A stretch of DNA of 9,234 nucleotides from Haemophilus sp. (GTDB lineage: Bacteria; Pseudomonadota; Gammaproteobacteria; Enterobacterales; Pasteurellaceae): the NCBI GenBank assembly GCA_019423005.1, contig JAHZCF010000050.1, forward strand, positions 1-9,234, in the 5' to 3' direction. Each line of letters opens with the position of its first letter. The first letter of the stretch is position 1. The translations under genes were made by a program, and so were the position numbers. Of the stretch, positions 1 to 6,589 are shown piece by piece. The notes beneath the pieces were generated by a model. It ran no database searches and was not told the origin of the DNA. It saw nothing but the letters and a program-made list of their open reading frames with translations.

Positions 1-2
1 CG

Positions 3-887
3 GCATTTGCAGAAGAGCCAATTCAGTCATTAAATAAAATGTCGCAAGCCATGCGAGATTTAAACTATGAGCTTGCTTTTGTGCAAACTACGCCAACAAA
101 TATGGACTCATTCCGTTATCGTCATATTAAGCAAGGGCAAAAAGTGTATGCACAATTGGTGACATTAGATGGTGAACAGCAAGAAATCATCCAGCGTGGT
201 AATTTAGTCAGCTATTTCCAGCCGGATTCACGTGCTTTCACGATTAACAGTGGTGAGATTGTGGATGCGCTTCCGGCAGTGATTCGTACTGATTTTAGCA
301 AGCTGAGTCAGAATTATGATTTTATTAAGCTTGGAAAAGACCGAATTGCAGGACGATTTGTCGATACCATTCGTATTGTGCCAAAAGATGATTTTCGCTA
401 TCAATACCTTGTTTTCTTAGATGAAGAAAATGGTTTGTTATTGCGTGGCGATATGCTTGATCGCGAAGGCAAGTTACTTGATCAGTTCCGTGTCGTGACG
501 TTATATATCGATGATCGTCTACGTGGTTTAACAGATTACCTTAATAAGGTGTCAGTGCCGCCACTTTTAAATGAAAGCAAACAAGAGTCATCTCTTGCAG
601 TCAATTGGAAAACGGATTGGTTACCGCAAGGTTTTGATTTAGTTAGTCAAAATCAAGATGTAATGGATGGTGAAGTGGTTGAAAATGCGTTATTTAGCGA
701 TGGGCTTTTCACTTTTACACTCTATGTCAACAAAGCGGATAGCACTGCCGCAACAGAAAACACATGGAAACAAGGGGCATACACGATTTATAGTGAAGTC
801 ATGGGCGATAAGGAAATTACTTTTATCGGACAGCTTCCAATTGCCGCGGCTAAGCGAATTGTGCAAGGCGTAACATTCCTAAAATAA
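3..887 (+). CDS. rseB: RseB, periplasmic regulator of the sigma-E anti-sigma factor (5' end missing)
   Basis: The reading frame is already open at the window start: codons before the first ATG at 39 read AFAEEPIQSLNK and join smoothly to the rest. AFA-EE looks like a signal-peptidase cleavage site, so about 20 residues of signal peptide lie outside the window and 294 residues are visible. The length and the two-part layout (a larger lipoprotein-sensor-like N-terminal domain, then a smaller C-terminal domain from about residue 200) fit the MucB/RseB family, about 318 aa in E. coli. In that family RseB binds the periplasmic part of RseA, shields it from DegS, and releases it on sensing mislocalised lipoprotein or LPS, so it tunes the envelope stress response. 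rpoE and rseA would be expected just upstream. A strong terminator follows with no rseC, so rseB is probably last in its operon. Confidence 0.85.
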   Translation, partial: AFAEEPIQSLNKMSQAMRDLNYELAFVQTTPTNMDSFRYRHIKQGQKVYAQLVTLDGEQQEIIQRGNLVSYFQPDSRAFTINSGEIVDALPAVIRTDFSKLSQNYDFIKLGKDRIAGRFVDTIRIVPKDDFRYQYLVFLDEENGLLLRGDMLDREGKLLDQFRVVTLYIDDRLRGLTDYLNKVSVPPLLNESKQESSLAVNWKTDWLPQGFDLVSQNQDVMDGEVVENALFSDGLFTFTLYVNKADSTAATENTWKQGAYTIYSEVMGDKEITFIGQLPIAAAKRIVQGVTFLK

Positions 888-906
888 TTCAGTAGACGTG
901 AGAAAG

Positions 907-934
907 TTGCTATTTTGTTTTCCCTTGCTATACT
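907..934 (+). promoter_or_regulatory. Candidate sigma-70 promoter between rseB and mobB
   Basis: TTGCTA at 907-912 and TATACT at 929-934 are separated by 16 bp. Transcription would start near 941, upstream of the hairpin at 960-984. It may serve mobB through a leaky terminator, give only a short terminated RNA, or be a chance match in AT-rich DNA. Confidence 0.35.
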
Positions 935-959
935 TTCTTCACCTAATGGATTTTGATAG

Positions 960-988
960 CAAAACCCCGTCCTGCGGGGTTTTGTTTT
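960..988 (+). terminator. Rho-independent terminator after rseB
   Basis: A 10-bp perfect stem, CAAAACCCCG at 960-969 paired with CGGGGTTTTG at 975-984, encloses a 5-nt loop and is followed by a short T run. The GC-rich core flanked by A and T runs is the classic shape. It ends the rseB transcript and separates it from mobB. Confidence 0.85.
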
Positions 989-991
989 ATC

Positions 992-1000
992 AAGTGCGGT
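992..1000 (+). repeat. DNA uptake signal sequence (USS)
   Basis: Exact 9-mer AAGTGCGGT followed by a T-rich stretch, as in the extended Haemophilus-type uptake sequence. It lies in the short gap between the rseB terminator and mobB. Confidence 0.85.
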
Positions 1001-1022
1001 CATTTTTCTTAAGGTTTTTACA

Positions 1023-1532
1023 ATGAACAATTCCCTTCCTCTTCTTGGTATCACGGGTTACAGCGGTAGTGGCAAAACTACATTGCTGGAAAAATTGCTT
1101 CCTCAATTAATCAAAAAAGGTTTACGTGTTTCAGTGATTAAACATAGTCATCACAACGCTCATGTGGATAAAGAAGGAAAAGACAGTTGGCGAATGAAAG
1201 AGGCGGGTTCTGCACAAGTTATTATGGCTTGTGATACTCGTTGGGCATTAATGACAGAAACGCCTCAAGAGCCAGTTTCGCTAGCCTATTTAAGCCAACA
1301 ATTTGATCGTTATTTAACGGATTTAGTTTTGGTGGAAGGATTTAAACAAGAACCTATTCCAAAGATTCTGTTGCATCGACAAGAGATGATAAAGCCTTTG
1401 CCGGAATTAGATGAAAACGTGTTGGCTTTAGCAACAGATTATTCGCTTGAAACTGACCGCACTTTATTAGATATTAATCATATTGAACAGATCGCTGAGT
1501 TTATTTATCAATGGTGGAAAAAGACGCAGTAA
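1023..1532 (+). CDS. mobB: MobB, molybdopterin-guanine dinucleotide biosynthesis adaptor protein
   Basis: The 169-aa product is a small P-loop GTP-binding protein. The Walker A motif GYSGSGKT lies at residues 12-19, followed by the family segments VIKHSHHNAHVDKEGKDS (about 38-55), RWALMTETP (73-81) and LVEGFK (103-108). These match E. coli MobB segment by segment as I remember it. MobB is a cytoplasmic accessory that interacts with MobA and is thought to help attach GMP to molybdopterin for enzymes such as nitrate, DMSO and TMAO reductases; it is usually not essential. mobA is not in this window, unlike the E. coli mobAB operon. AAGG at 1011-1014 lies 8 nt before the ATG and supports this start. 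The 3' end overlaps the next gene by 22 nt. Confidence 0.93.
   Translation: MNNSLPLLGITGYSGSGKTTLLEKLLPQLIKKGLRVSVIKHSHHNAHVDKEGKDSWRMKEAGSAQVIMACDTRWALMTETPQEPVSLAYLSQQFDRYLTDLVLVEGFKQEPIPKILLHRQEMIKPLPELDENVLALATDYSLETDRTLLDINHIEQIAEFIYQWWKKTQ
1456..1464 (-). repeat. DNA uptake signal sequence inside mobB
   Basis: ACCGCACTT on the + strand is the exact complement of AAGTGCGGT. It lies within the mobB coding sequence and encodes part of the DRTLLD segment. Confidence 0.8.
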
Positions 1533-2917
1533 TAGAAAGTCAGCACTATAAAGGGCTGGCTTGGGTGGCTTCCATGGCTTTGTTTATGCAAAGCTTGGAT
1601 GCGACTATTTTAAATACTGCCTTACCAACTATTGCAACAGATCTACAAACCCCCGTCTTTGAAATGCAAATGGCGATTATCGCCTATTCTCTTGCCGTTG
1701 CTTTATTTATTCCTTTAACTGCTTGGGCAGCGGCTAAATTTGGTACACTCACTGTTTTCCGCTCTGCTGTTTTTACCTTTGTATTCGGCTCGGTAGCTTG
1801 TGCGATGTCAACCTCTCTTGAAACCCTTGTGCTCGCACGAATTATCCAAGGTATTGGCGGAGCATTTATGATGCCTGTCGCTCGCCTTGCGATTATTCAA
1901 ACGGTACCGAAAAATCAATTAATTAATGCCTGGAATTTAATGGCTACAGCGGGATTGATTGGCCCAATTCTTGGCCCAATTTTAGGTGGTTGGCTTGTGG
2001 TGCATACGTCATGGCATTGGATTTTCTTAATCAATATTCCTATTGGCATGTTAGGCTTTTGGGCGGCGGCTAAGGTGATGGGAAATCATAAGGGTAATGC
2101 GTCTAAGTTAGACTGGACGGGCTTTTTGCTCTTTGCGTTTGGTTTAGTTGGTTTAACACTCGGGCTTGATTTACTCGGTGAAAGTCATAGTGATCGCATA
2201 ACCACATACAGTGCATTAGCGATTGGTATGGCATTATTGATGGCTTATTATTTTTATGCGAAAGGTAATGATCGTGCTATTTTGCCTTTATCTCTTTTTA
2301 ATACAAGAACATTCCGATTAGGCATTGCAGCCAATATCTTTATTCGTCTTTCCGGTTCGGCTGTGCCCTTCTTATTGCCATTAATGTTCCAACTTTCTTT
2401 TGGTTATTCTGCAGCGGTGTCAGGCTGGTTACTTGCACCCATTGCGCTGATGTCTGTCGTATTTAAACGCTTTATTGGACATATCTTAAATATCTTAGGT
2501 TATAAAACCACGTTAATTTTATCGTCACTTTTAATGGTAGGCTCGACGGTTTCCATGTCATGGCTTGATACCTCATCATCAACGACATGGATTATATGTA
2601 ATCTGATGTGGTACGGTGCCTGCATGTCGATGATTTTTACCTCAATTAACACTCTTACCGTTGGCGACCTATCACAGGCACAAAGCGGTGTAGGCTCAAC
2701 GGTGCTGAGTATTGTGCAACAAGTAGGAATCGGATTTGGTATCGCTGTGGCATCTATTATTTTGACGTTATATCGTCAATTCATGGGTAACGACGATGCA
2801 TTACAACATGCTTTCAGTTACACGTTTCTGACCACTTCTGTTTTTGCTATTGCATTAGTTTGGATATTGAGTTATTTACGCAAAACAGACGGGGATCATT
2901 TGCGAAAAAAACGCTAA
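1511..2917 (+). CDS. mdtD: MdtD-like multidrug exporter, DHA2 family of the major facilitator superfamily
   Basis: The 468-aa inner-membrane protein has many hydrophobic segments, fitting the 14-helix DHA2 (EmrB/MdtD) group; E. coli MdtD is 471 aa. Diagnostic parts are LDATILNTALP (residues 29-39), the antiporter motif C region ending GPILGPILGG (151-160), and WHWIFLINIPIG (168-179). A later TRTF segment and a KRFIGHILNILGYK segment also match E. coli MdtD as remembered. Motif A is degenerate: the aspartate of the usual GxLaDrxG is alanine here (around residue 75), whereas E. coli MdtD keeps it. The likely role is proton-driven export of small toxic molecules; substrates cannot be read from sequence. 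The gene starts 22 nt before the mobB stop, with no strong ribosome site, so translation is probably coupled to mobB. It is not accompanied by mdtABC. Confidence 0.82.
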   Translation: MVEKDAVIESQHYKGLAWVASMALFMQSLDATILNTALPTIATDLQTPVFEMQMAIIAYSLAVALFIPLTAWAAAKFGTLTVFRSAVFTFVFGSVACAMSTSLETLVLARIIQGIGGAFMMPVARLAIIQTVPKNQLINAWNLMATAGLIGPILGPILGGWLVVHTSWHWIFLINIPIGMLGFWAAAKVMGNHKGNASKLDWTGFLLFAFGLVGLTLGLDLLGESHSDRITTYSALAIGMALLMAYYFYAKGNDRAILPLSLFNTRTFRLGIAANIFIRLSGSAVPFLLPLMFQLSFGYSAAVSGWLLAPIALMSVVFKRFIGHILNILGYKTTLILSSLLMVGSTVSMSWLDTSSSTTWIICNLMWYGACMSMIFTSINTLTVGDLSQAQSGVGSTVLSIVQQVGIGFGIAVASIILTLYRQFMGNDDALQHAFSYTFLTTSVFAIALVWILSYLRKTDGDHLRKKR

Positions 2918-2943
2918 TATTAAATGCCTTAGTCTAATTTGTT

Positions 2944-2965
2944 ATAAGAAAGATCTTTTTCTTAT
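2944..2965 (+). terminator. Weak AT-rich hairpin after the mdtD-like gene
   Basis: ATAAGAAA at 2944-2951 pairs perfectly with TTTCTTAT at 2958-2965 around a 6-nt loop. The stem is almost all A-T pairs and no long T run follows, so it would be an inefficient terminator. It is the only candidate before hbpA. Confidence 0.3.
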
Positions 2966-2981
2966 TTCTTAAAAGTTTGAT

Positions 2982-3011
2982 TTGCTTATATCTTAAGTAA
3001 AATTTTATATT
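2982..3011 (+). promoter_or_regulatory. Candidate hbpA promoter
   Basis: TTGCTT at 2982-2987, an 18-bp spacer, and TATATT at 3006-3011 (five of six matches to the -10 consensus). It lies 40-70 bp before the hbpA start codon. The -35 is poor and the region is very AT-rich, so the call is tentative. I see no convincing Fur box nearby, although heme genes are often iron-regulated. Confidence 0.35.
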
Positions 3012-3050
3012 CATGTTTGGGTGTTTTGCCCGATTAAAGAAGGAAAACTT

Positions 3051-4697
3051 ATGAAATTAAAAGCGACCTTAACTCTTATTGCAGCTAGTTTGTTTTTAGC
3101 AGCTTGTGATCAATCTGGTTCTGCGACAAAAGAAAATGCAAAAGCAGAAACAGCAAAACCTTCAGGTAATAATACATTTGTGTACTGTACAGCGAAGGCA
3201 CCACTTGGCTTTAGCCCAGCATTAGTAATGGAAGGTACATCTTACAACGCAAGTTCACAACAAGTGTATAACCGTTTGGTTGAATTCAAAAAAGGCTCTA
3301 CTGATCTTGAGCCAGCATTGGCTGAAAGCTGGGAGATCAGTGACGATGGTTTAACTTATACTTTCCATTTACGTAAAGGGGTGAAATTCCATACCACAAA
3401 AGAATTTACGCCAACACGTGATTTTAATGCGGATGATGTAATATTTTCTTTCCAACGTCAGTTAGATCCTAACCACCCTTACCACAATGTATCAAAAGGG
3501 ACTTATCCGTATTTCAAAGCAATGAAATTCCCAGATTTATTAAAATCAGTTGAGAAAGTGGATGACAACACCGTTCGTATCACCTTGAATAAAAAAGATG
3601 CGACTTTCTTAGCTAGCTTGGGTATGGACTTTATTTCTATTTACTCAGCTGAATATGCAGATGCGATGCTGAAAGCGGGTAAACCAGAAACAATCGATAA
3701 CAAACCGGTAGGTACAGGTCCGTTTATTTTTGTGGATTACAAAACTGACCAAGCGGCACAATACGTAGCAAATGAAACCTATTGGAAAGGTCGCACACCG
3801 CTTGATCGTTTAGTGATCAGTATCGTGCCAGATGCCACTACGCGTTATGCGAAGTTACAAGCGGGTTCTTGTGATTTAATTCTCTTCCCAAATGTGGCGG
3901 ATTTAGCCAAAATGAAAACCGATCCGAAAGTGCAACTTTTGGAACAAAAAGGTTTGAACGTGGCATATATCGCATTCAATACGGAAAAAGCACCGTTTGA
4001 TAACGTGAAAGTGCGTCAAGCATTGAATTATGCTGTAGATAAAAAAGCGATTATTGAAGCGGTTTATCAAGGTGCAGGCACTGCAGCGAAAAACCCACTA
4101 CCACCAACAATTTGGAGTTATAACGACGAAATCCAAGATTATCCGTATGATCCAGAGAAAGCGAAACAGCTTTTAGCGGAAGCAGGTTATCCAAACGGTT
4201 TTGAAACGGACTTCTGGATTCAACCAGTGGTGCGTGCGTCTAACCCAAATCCAAAACGTATGGCTGAACTTGTGATGGCTGACTGGGCAAAAGTGGGCGT
4301 AAAAGCAAATCCAGTAACATTTGAATGGGCTGACTATCAAAAACGTGCTAAAGCAGGCGAATTAACGGCTGGTATCTTTGGTTGGTCAGGCGATAACGGT
4401 GATCCGGATAACTTCCTTTCTCCATTACTTGCAAGTGCGAATGCGGGAAATTCAAACTTTGCTCGTTTCAAAAATGCAGAATTTGATGCCTTATTAGATA
4501 AAGCGATTGGCTTAACCAATAAAGATGAACGCGCAGCGCTTTATAAACAAGCACAAGTGATTTTCCATGAGCAAGCACCGTGGATTCCAGTTGCGCACTC
4601 TGTTGGTTTCGCACCACTTAGCCCTCGCGTAAAAGGCTACGTACAAAGCCCATTCGGCTATGATGCGTTTTATGGCGTGAGTGTTGATGGTAAATAA
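3051..4697 (+). CDS. hbpA: HbpA/GbpA, heme- and glutathione-binding periplasmic lipoprotein (DppA-type)
   Basis: The 548-aa family 5 extracellular solute-binding protein resembles H. influenzae HbpA along its length as I remember it. The start is the ATG at 3051, not the in-frame ATG at 3021. AAGGA at 3040-3044 is 6 nt upstream, and starting here gives a clean lipoprotein signal peptide ending L16-A17-A18-C19. Cys19 would be lipidated; residue +2 is Asp. The mature protein carries typical binding-protein segments such as EPALAESWEISDDGLTYTF and the FNADDV region. In H. influenzae this protein was first described as binding heme and later as priming glutathione uptake through the DppBCDF ABC permease. 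No permease genes are adjacent, so it is an orphan binding protein expected to work with a distant Dpp transporter. A terminator follows. Confidence 0.93.
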   Translation: MKLKATLTLIAASLFLAACDQSGSATKENAKAETAKPSGNNTFVYCTAKAPLGFSPALVMEGTSYNASSQQVYNRLVEFKKGSTDLEPALAESWEISDDGLTYTFHLRKGVKFHTTKEFTPTRDFNADDVIFSFQRQLDPNHPYHNVSKGTYPYFKAMKFPDLLKSVEKVDDNTVRITLNKKDATFLASLGMDFISIYSAEYADAMLKAGKPETIDNKPVGTGPFIFVDYKTDQAAQYVANETYWKGRTPLDRLVISIVPDATTRYAKLQAGSCDLILFPNVADLAKMKTDPKVQLLEQKGLNVAYIAFNTEKAPFDNVKVRQALNYAVDKKAIIEAVYQGAGTAAKNPLPPTIWSYNDEIQDYPYDPEKAKQLLAEAGYPNGFETDFWIQPVVRASNPNPKRMAELVMADWAKVGVKANPVTFEWADYQKRAKAGELTAGIFGWSGDNGDPDNFLSPLLASANAGNSNFARFKNAEFDALLDKAIGLTNKDERAALYKQAQVIFHEQAPWIPVAHSVGFAPLSPRVKGYVQSPFGYDAFYGVSVDGK

Positions 4698-4712
4698 TTA
4701 ACGGACTATACT
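4684..4712 (+). promoter_or_regulatory. Likely pdxH promoter at the 3' end of hbpA
   Basis: TTGATG at 4684-4689 (four of six) and TATACT at 4707-4712 (five of six) have an ideal 17-bp spacer. The predicted start is near 4719, inside the left arm of the hbpA terminator. Only 25 bp separate that terminator from the pdxH ATG, too little for another promoter. Confidence 0.5.
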
Positions 4713-4738
4713 AGCCCTTGCAGTTGCAAGGGCTTTTT
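4713..4738 (+). terminator. Rho-independent terminator after hbpA
   Basis: AGCCCTTG at 4713-4720 pairs perfectly with CAAGGGCT at 4727-4734, and one or two further inner pairs are possible, with a run of T immediately after. It lies 16 nt past the hbpA stop codon. Confidence 0.85.
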
Positions 4739-4763
4739 GTTTTCAAGCAAAAGGAGAAAGAAA

Positions 4764-5396
4764 ATGGACTTACATGATATTCGTGAGGATTATTGCAAAC
4801 AGGCGCTTTCTCAGCATGATTGCGATCCCAATCCAATAAAACAATTTGAAAAATGGCTCAACGAAGCGATTACGGCTAAAGTCAATGAGCCAACAGGTGT
4901 TAATGTCGCGACAGTCAATGAAGACGGCCGACCAACAAGTCGAATGGTACTGTTGAAAGAAGTGAACGAACAAGGCTTTGTCTTTTTCACAAATTATCAC
5001 AGCCGAAAAGGTCGTGCTATAGAACATAATCCGTTTGTCGCCCTGACATTCTTTTGGCCTGAATTAGAACGCTCTGTGCGTATTGAAGGTAAAGCCGAAA
5101 AAATCTCGCCTGAACAATCAGATGAATATTTTGCAACTCGCCCTTACACCAGCCGAATTGGCGCTTGGGCCAGCGAGCAAAGTGCGGTCATTTCTAGCCA
5201 CAAATCTTTATTAGCGAAAGCGGCTCTGATTGCAGCAAAACACCCATTAAATGTCCCACGCCCACCACATTGGGGCGGTTATCTTGTGATTCCTGATCGT
5301 ATCGAATTCTGGCAAGGTCGCCCAAGTCGTTTACATGACCGAATTTGTTATTTATACAATGAGGGAAAATGGGAGAGAGAGCGGTTATCGCCGTAA
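4764..5396 (+). CDS. pdxH: Pyridoxine/pyridoxamine 5'-phosphate oxidase
   Basis: The 210-aa FMN-dependent enzyme oxidises pyridoxine or pyridoxamine 5'-phosphate to pyridoxal 5'-phosphate, the last step of vitamin B6 cofactor synthesis and salvage, in the cytoplasm as a homodimer. Residues 180-193 (IEFWQGRPSRLHDR) match the PdxH signature. Expected FMN-contacting segments are RMVLLK (60-65), the FFTNYHSRKG region (74-83) and Q139-S140, and the C-terminus RLSP corresponds to E. coli RLAP. The start at 4764 follows AAGGAG at 4751-4756 with 7 nt spacing; the ATG at 4737 would place the start in the hbpA terminator tail. It is slightly shorter than E. coli PdxH (218 aa), mainly at the N-terminus. 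It appears to be a single-gene unit between two terminators. Confidence 0.95.
   Translation: MDLHDIREDYCKQALSQHDCDPNPIKQFEKWLNEAITAKVNEPTGVNVATVNEDGRPTSRMVLLKEVNEQGFVFFTNYHSRKGRAIEHNPFVALTFFWPELERSVRIEGKAEKISPEQSDEYFATRPYTSRIGAWASEQSAVISSHKSLLAKAALIAAKHPLNVPRPPHWGGYLVIPDRIEFWQGRPSRLHDRICYLYNEGKWERERLSP
5180..5188 (+). repeat. DNA uptake signal sequence inside pdxH
   Basis: Exact AAGTGCGGT followed by CATTT, within the pdxH coding sequence (around the SAVIS segment). Confidence 0.8.
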
Positions 5397-5410
5397 GGTT
5401 CTTAAAAACA

Positions 5411-5461
5411 TTCTAAAAAAACAACCGCACTTTGATTCCTCAACCAAAGTGCGGTTTATTT
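5411..5461. terminator. Bidirectional terminator built from two inverted uptake signals
   Basis: AACCGCACTTTG at 5423-5434 pairs perfectly over 12 bp with CAAAGTGCGGTT at 5445-5456 across a 10-nt loop. Each arm holds a full USS core (5424-5432 on the minus strand, 5447-5455 on the plus strand). An A run on the left and a T run on the right give a T tract on either strand. It separates pdxH from the convergent minus-strand operon, a common use of paired USS in Haemophilus. Confidence 0.9.
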
Positions 5462-5472
5462 TTACGTTATTT

Positions 5473-6579
5473 TTATTTACCGATGATTTCTGCTAAATCA
5501 ACTTTGCGGTTTTCGTAACGAGAACGGGTACATGCATCGGCTGTGGCGATGGCGGCACGGGCAGCTTCACCAGTGAGTAATTTTACAAATTCCTCAGTTG
5601 GTTCCATACCATGGAGAATATCATTTAAATAACGCATTTCTTTTTTCATGATAGAACTCAACCAGAGCGGTGTGCGTTTGCCCGGTTTGCCGTATTGAAT
5701 CGCACCGTCCATTTCTGTGCTGTTGTAAATACGGGTACGGTCATCATCTTCTTCTTGGGTTTCGTGAATGAGGAAATAGGTGTCTTTTCCATCCACGCGA
5801 AGGGTACCTTTGGTATTGTACATATCAAGTTTAATCGCTCCTTTTTCCCCTTGAATTAATACATAATGCTCACCCCAACGGAAAGCGGAGCCCCATTCTA
5901 GAACAGCGAAGCGATTATCATCATATTCCATGGTGACAAAAATCATATCGTCTTCATCACCGAATTTTTCACCTTTGTGTGCAACATTGGCGGCTGCCAT
6001 GGTAACGGTTTTTGGCATACCACCCATAATGAATTGTACGCAGTCTAATTCGTGAATGTGATGATATAAGTGACCGCCAGATTTTTCACGAATTTTTTTC
6101 CATGAAATGGTTGGTTGTTGTTCTTCCCAGCCGTTACGTGCGGTATGGCAGTAAAGCACTTTACCGATCACGCCTTGATTGATTAATTCTTTGGCATGGT
6201 GAACACCGTTAAAGAAGTTCATCACGTGGCCAGCCATAAAGGTGACGCCATTTTCTTCGCAAGCACGCACCATGTCGTCACAGTCTTGATAACTTAAGGC
6301 GATTGGTTTTTCACAGAAAACATGTTTTTTGTTTTTCGCGGCAAGGATTACTGGTTCTTTGTGTAAGTAGTTTGGAGTGGCAACAATCACACAATCCACC
6401 TCAGGGGAAGTGACTAATTCGTCAAGCGATTTTGCCGCTACGCATTGTAATTCTTTCGCAATGGTTTCACCATTTTCAGGGTCATATACCATTGTAATCT
6501 GTGCATCATCAAATTCATTCATGAAACGGGCTAAATCCGCACCAAAATAGCCAACGCCAACAACACCATATCGCATCAT
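5473..6579 (-). CDS. nanY: Gfo/Idh/MocA oxidoreductase of the YjhC/NanY (NanOx) type, probable dehydrated sialic acid converting enzyme
   Basis: The 368-aa NAD-dependent oxidoreductase has an N-terminal Rossmann domain, with GVGYFG (residues 8-13) as the dinucleotide loop, the ATPNYLHKEP strand-helix region, and the catalytic E90-K91-P92. A C-terminal alpha/beta domain begins near 125 and carries GGHLYHHIHELD (168-179). From memory it is very close to E. coli YjhC, including the start (YGVVGVGYFG), CEKPIALS and HETQEEDDDR. YjhC and Ruminococcus gnavus NanOx convert 2,7-anhydro-Neu5Ac (YjhC also 2,3-didehydro-Neu5Ac) to Neu5Ac using NAD without net redox change. AAGGAG at 6586-6591, 6 nt upstream, overlaps the TAA of the preceding gene, so translation is coupled. 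It is the last gene of a three-gene operon. The symbol rests on recalled similarity and a matching transporter; other sugar substrates remain possible. Confidence 0.75.
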   Translation of the reverse strand: MMRYGVVGVGYFGADLARFMNEFDDAQITMVYDPENGETIAKELQCVAAKSLDELVTSPEVDCVIVATPNYLHKEPVILAAKNKKHVFCEKPIALSYQDCDDMVRACEENGVTFMAGHVMNFFNGVHHAKELINQGVIGKVLYCHTARNGWEEQQPTISWKKIREKSGGHLYHHIHELDCVQFIMGGMPKTVTMAAANVAHKGEKFGDEDDMIFVTMEYDDNRFAVLEWGSAFRWGEHYVLIQGEKGAIKLDMYNTKGTLRVDGKDTYFLIHETQEEDDDRTRIYNSTEMDGAIQYGKPGKRTPLWLSSIMKKEMRYLNDILHGMEPTEEFVKLLTGEAARAAIATADACTRSRYENRKVDLAEIIGK

Positions 6580-6589
6580 AATAAACTCC

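Noticed and set aside
667..873. 68-codon + strand frame inside rseB
   Set aside because: Out-of-frame shadow of a clearly conserved gene.
788..1054. Minus-strand open frame of 88 codons over the rseB end and terminator
   Set aside because: It overlaps rseB, the terminator and the mobB start, has no recognisable protein features and no supporting ribosome site.
3021..3050. Upstream in-frame ATG for hbpA
   Set aside because: It would add ten residues before a good lipoprotein signal peptide, and the ribosome site fits the ATG at 3051.
2966..3050. Fur box upstream of hbpA
   Set aside because: I looked for a GATAAT-repeat type site and found only general AT-richness.
4433..4441. Near uptake signal AAGTGCGAA in hbpA
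   Set aside because: Two mismatches in the highly conserved core, so not counted.
4770..5027. Minus-strand 85-codon frame opposite pdxH
   Set aside because: Antisense to a strongly conserved enzyme; the translation has no family character.
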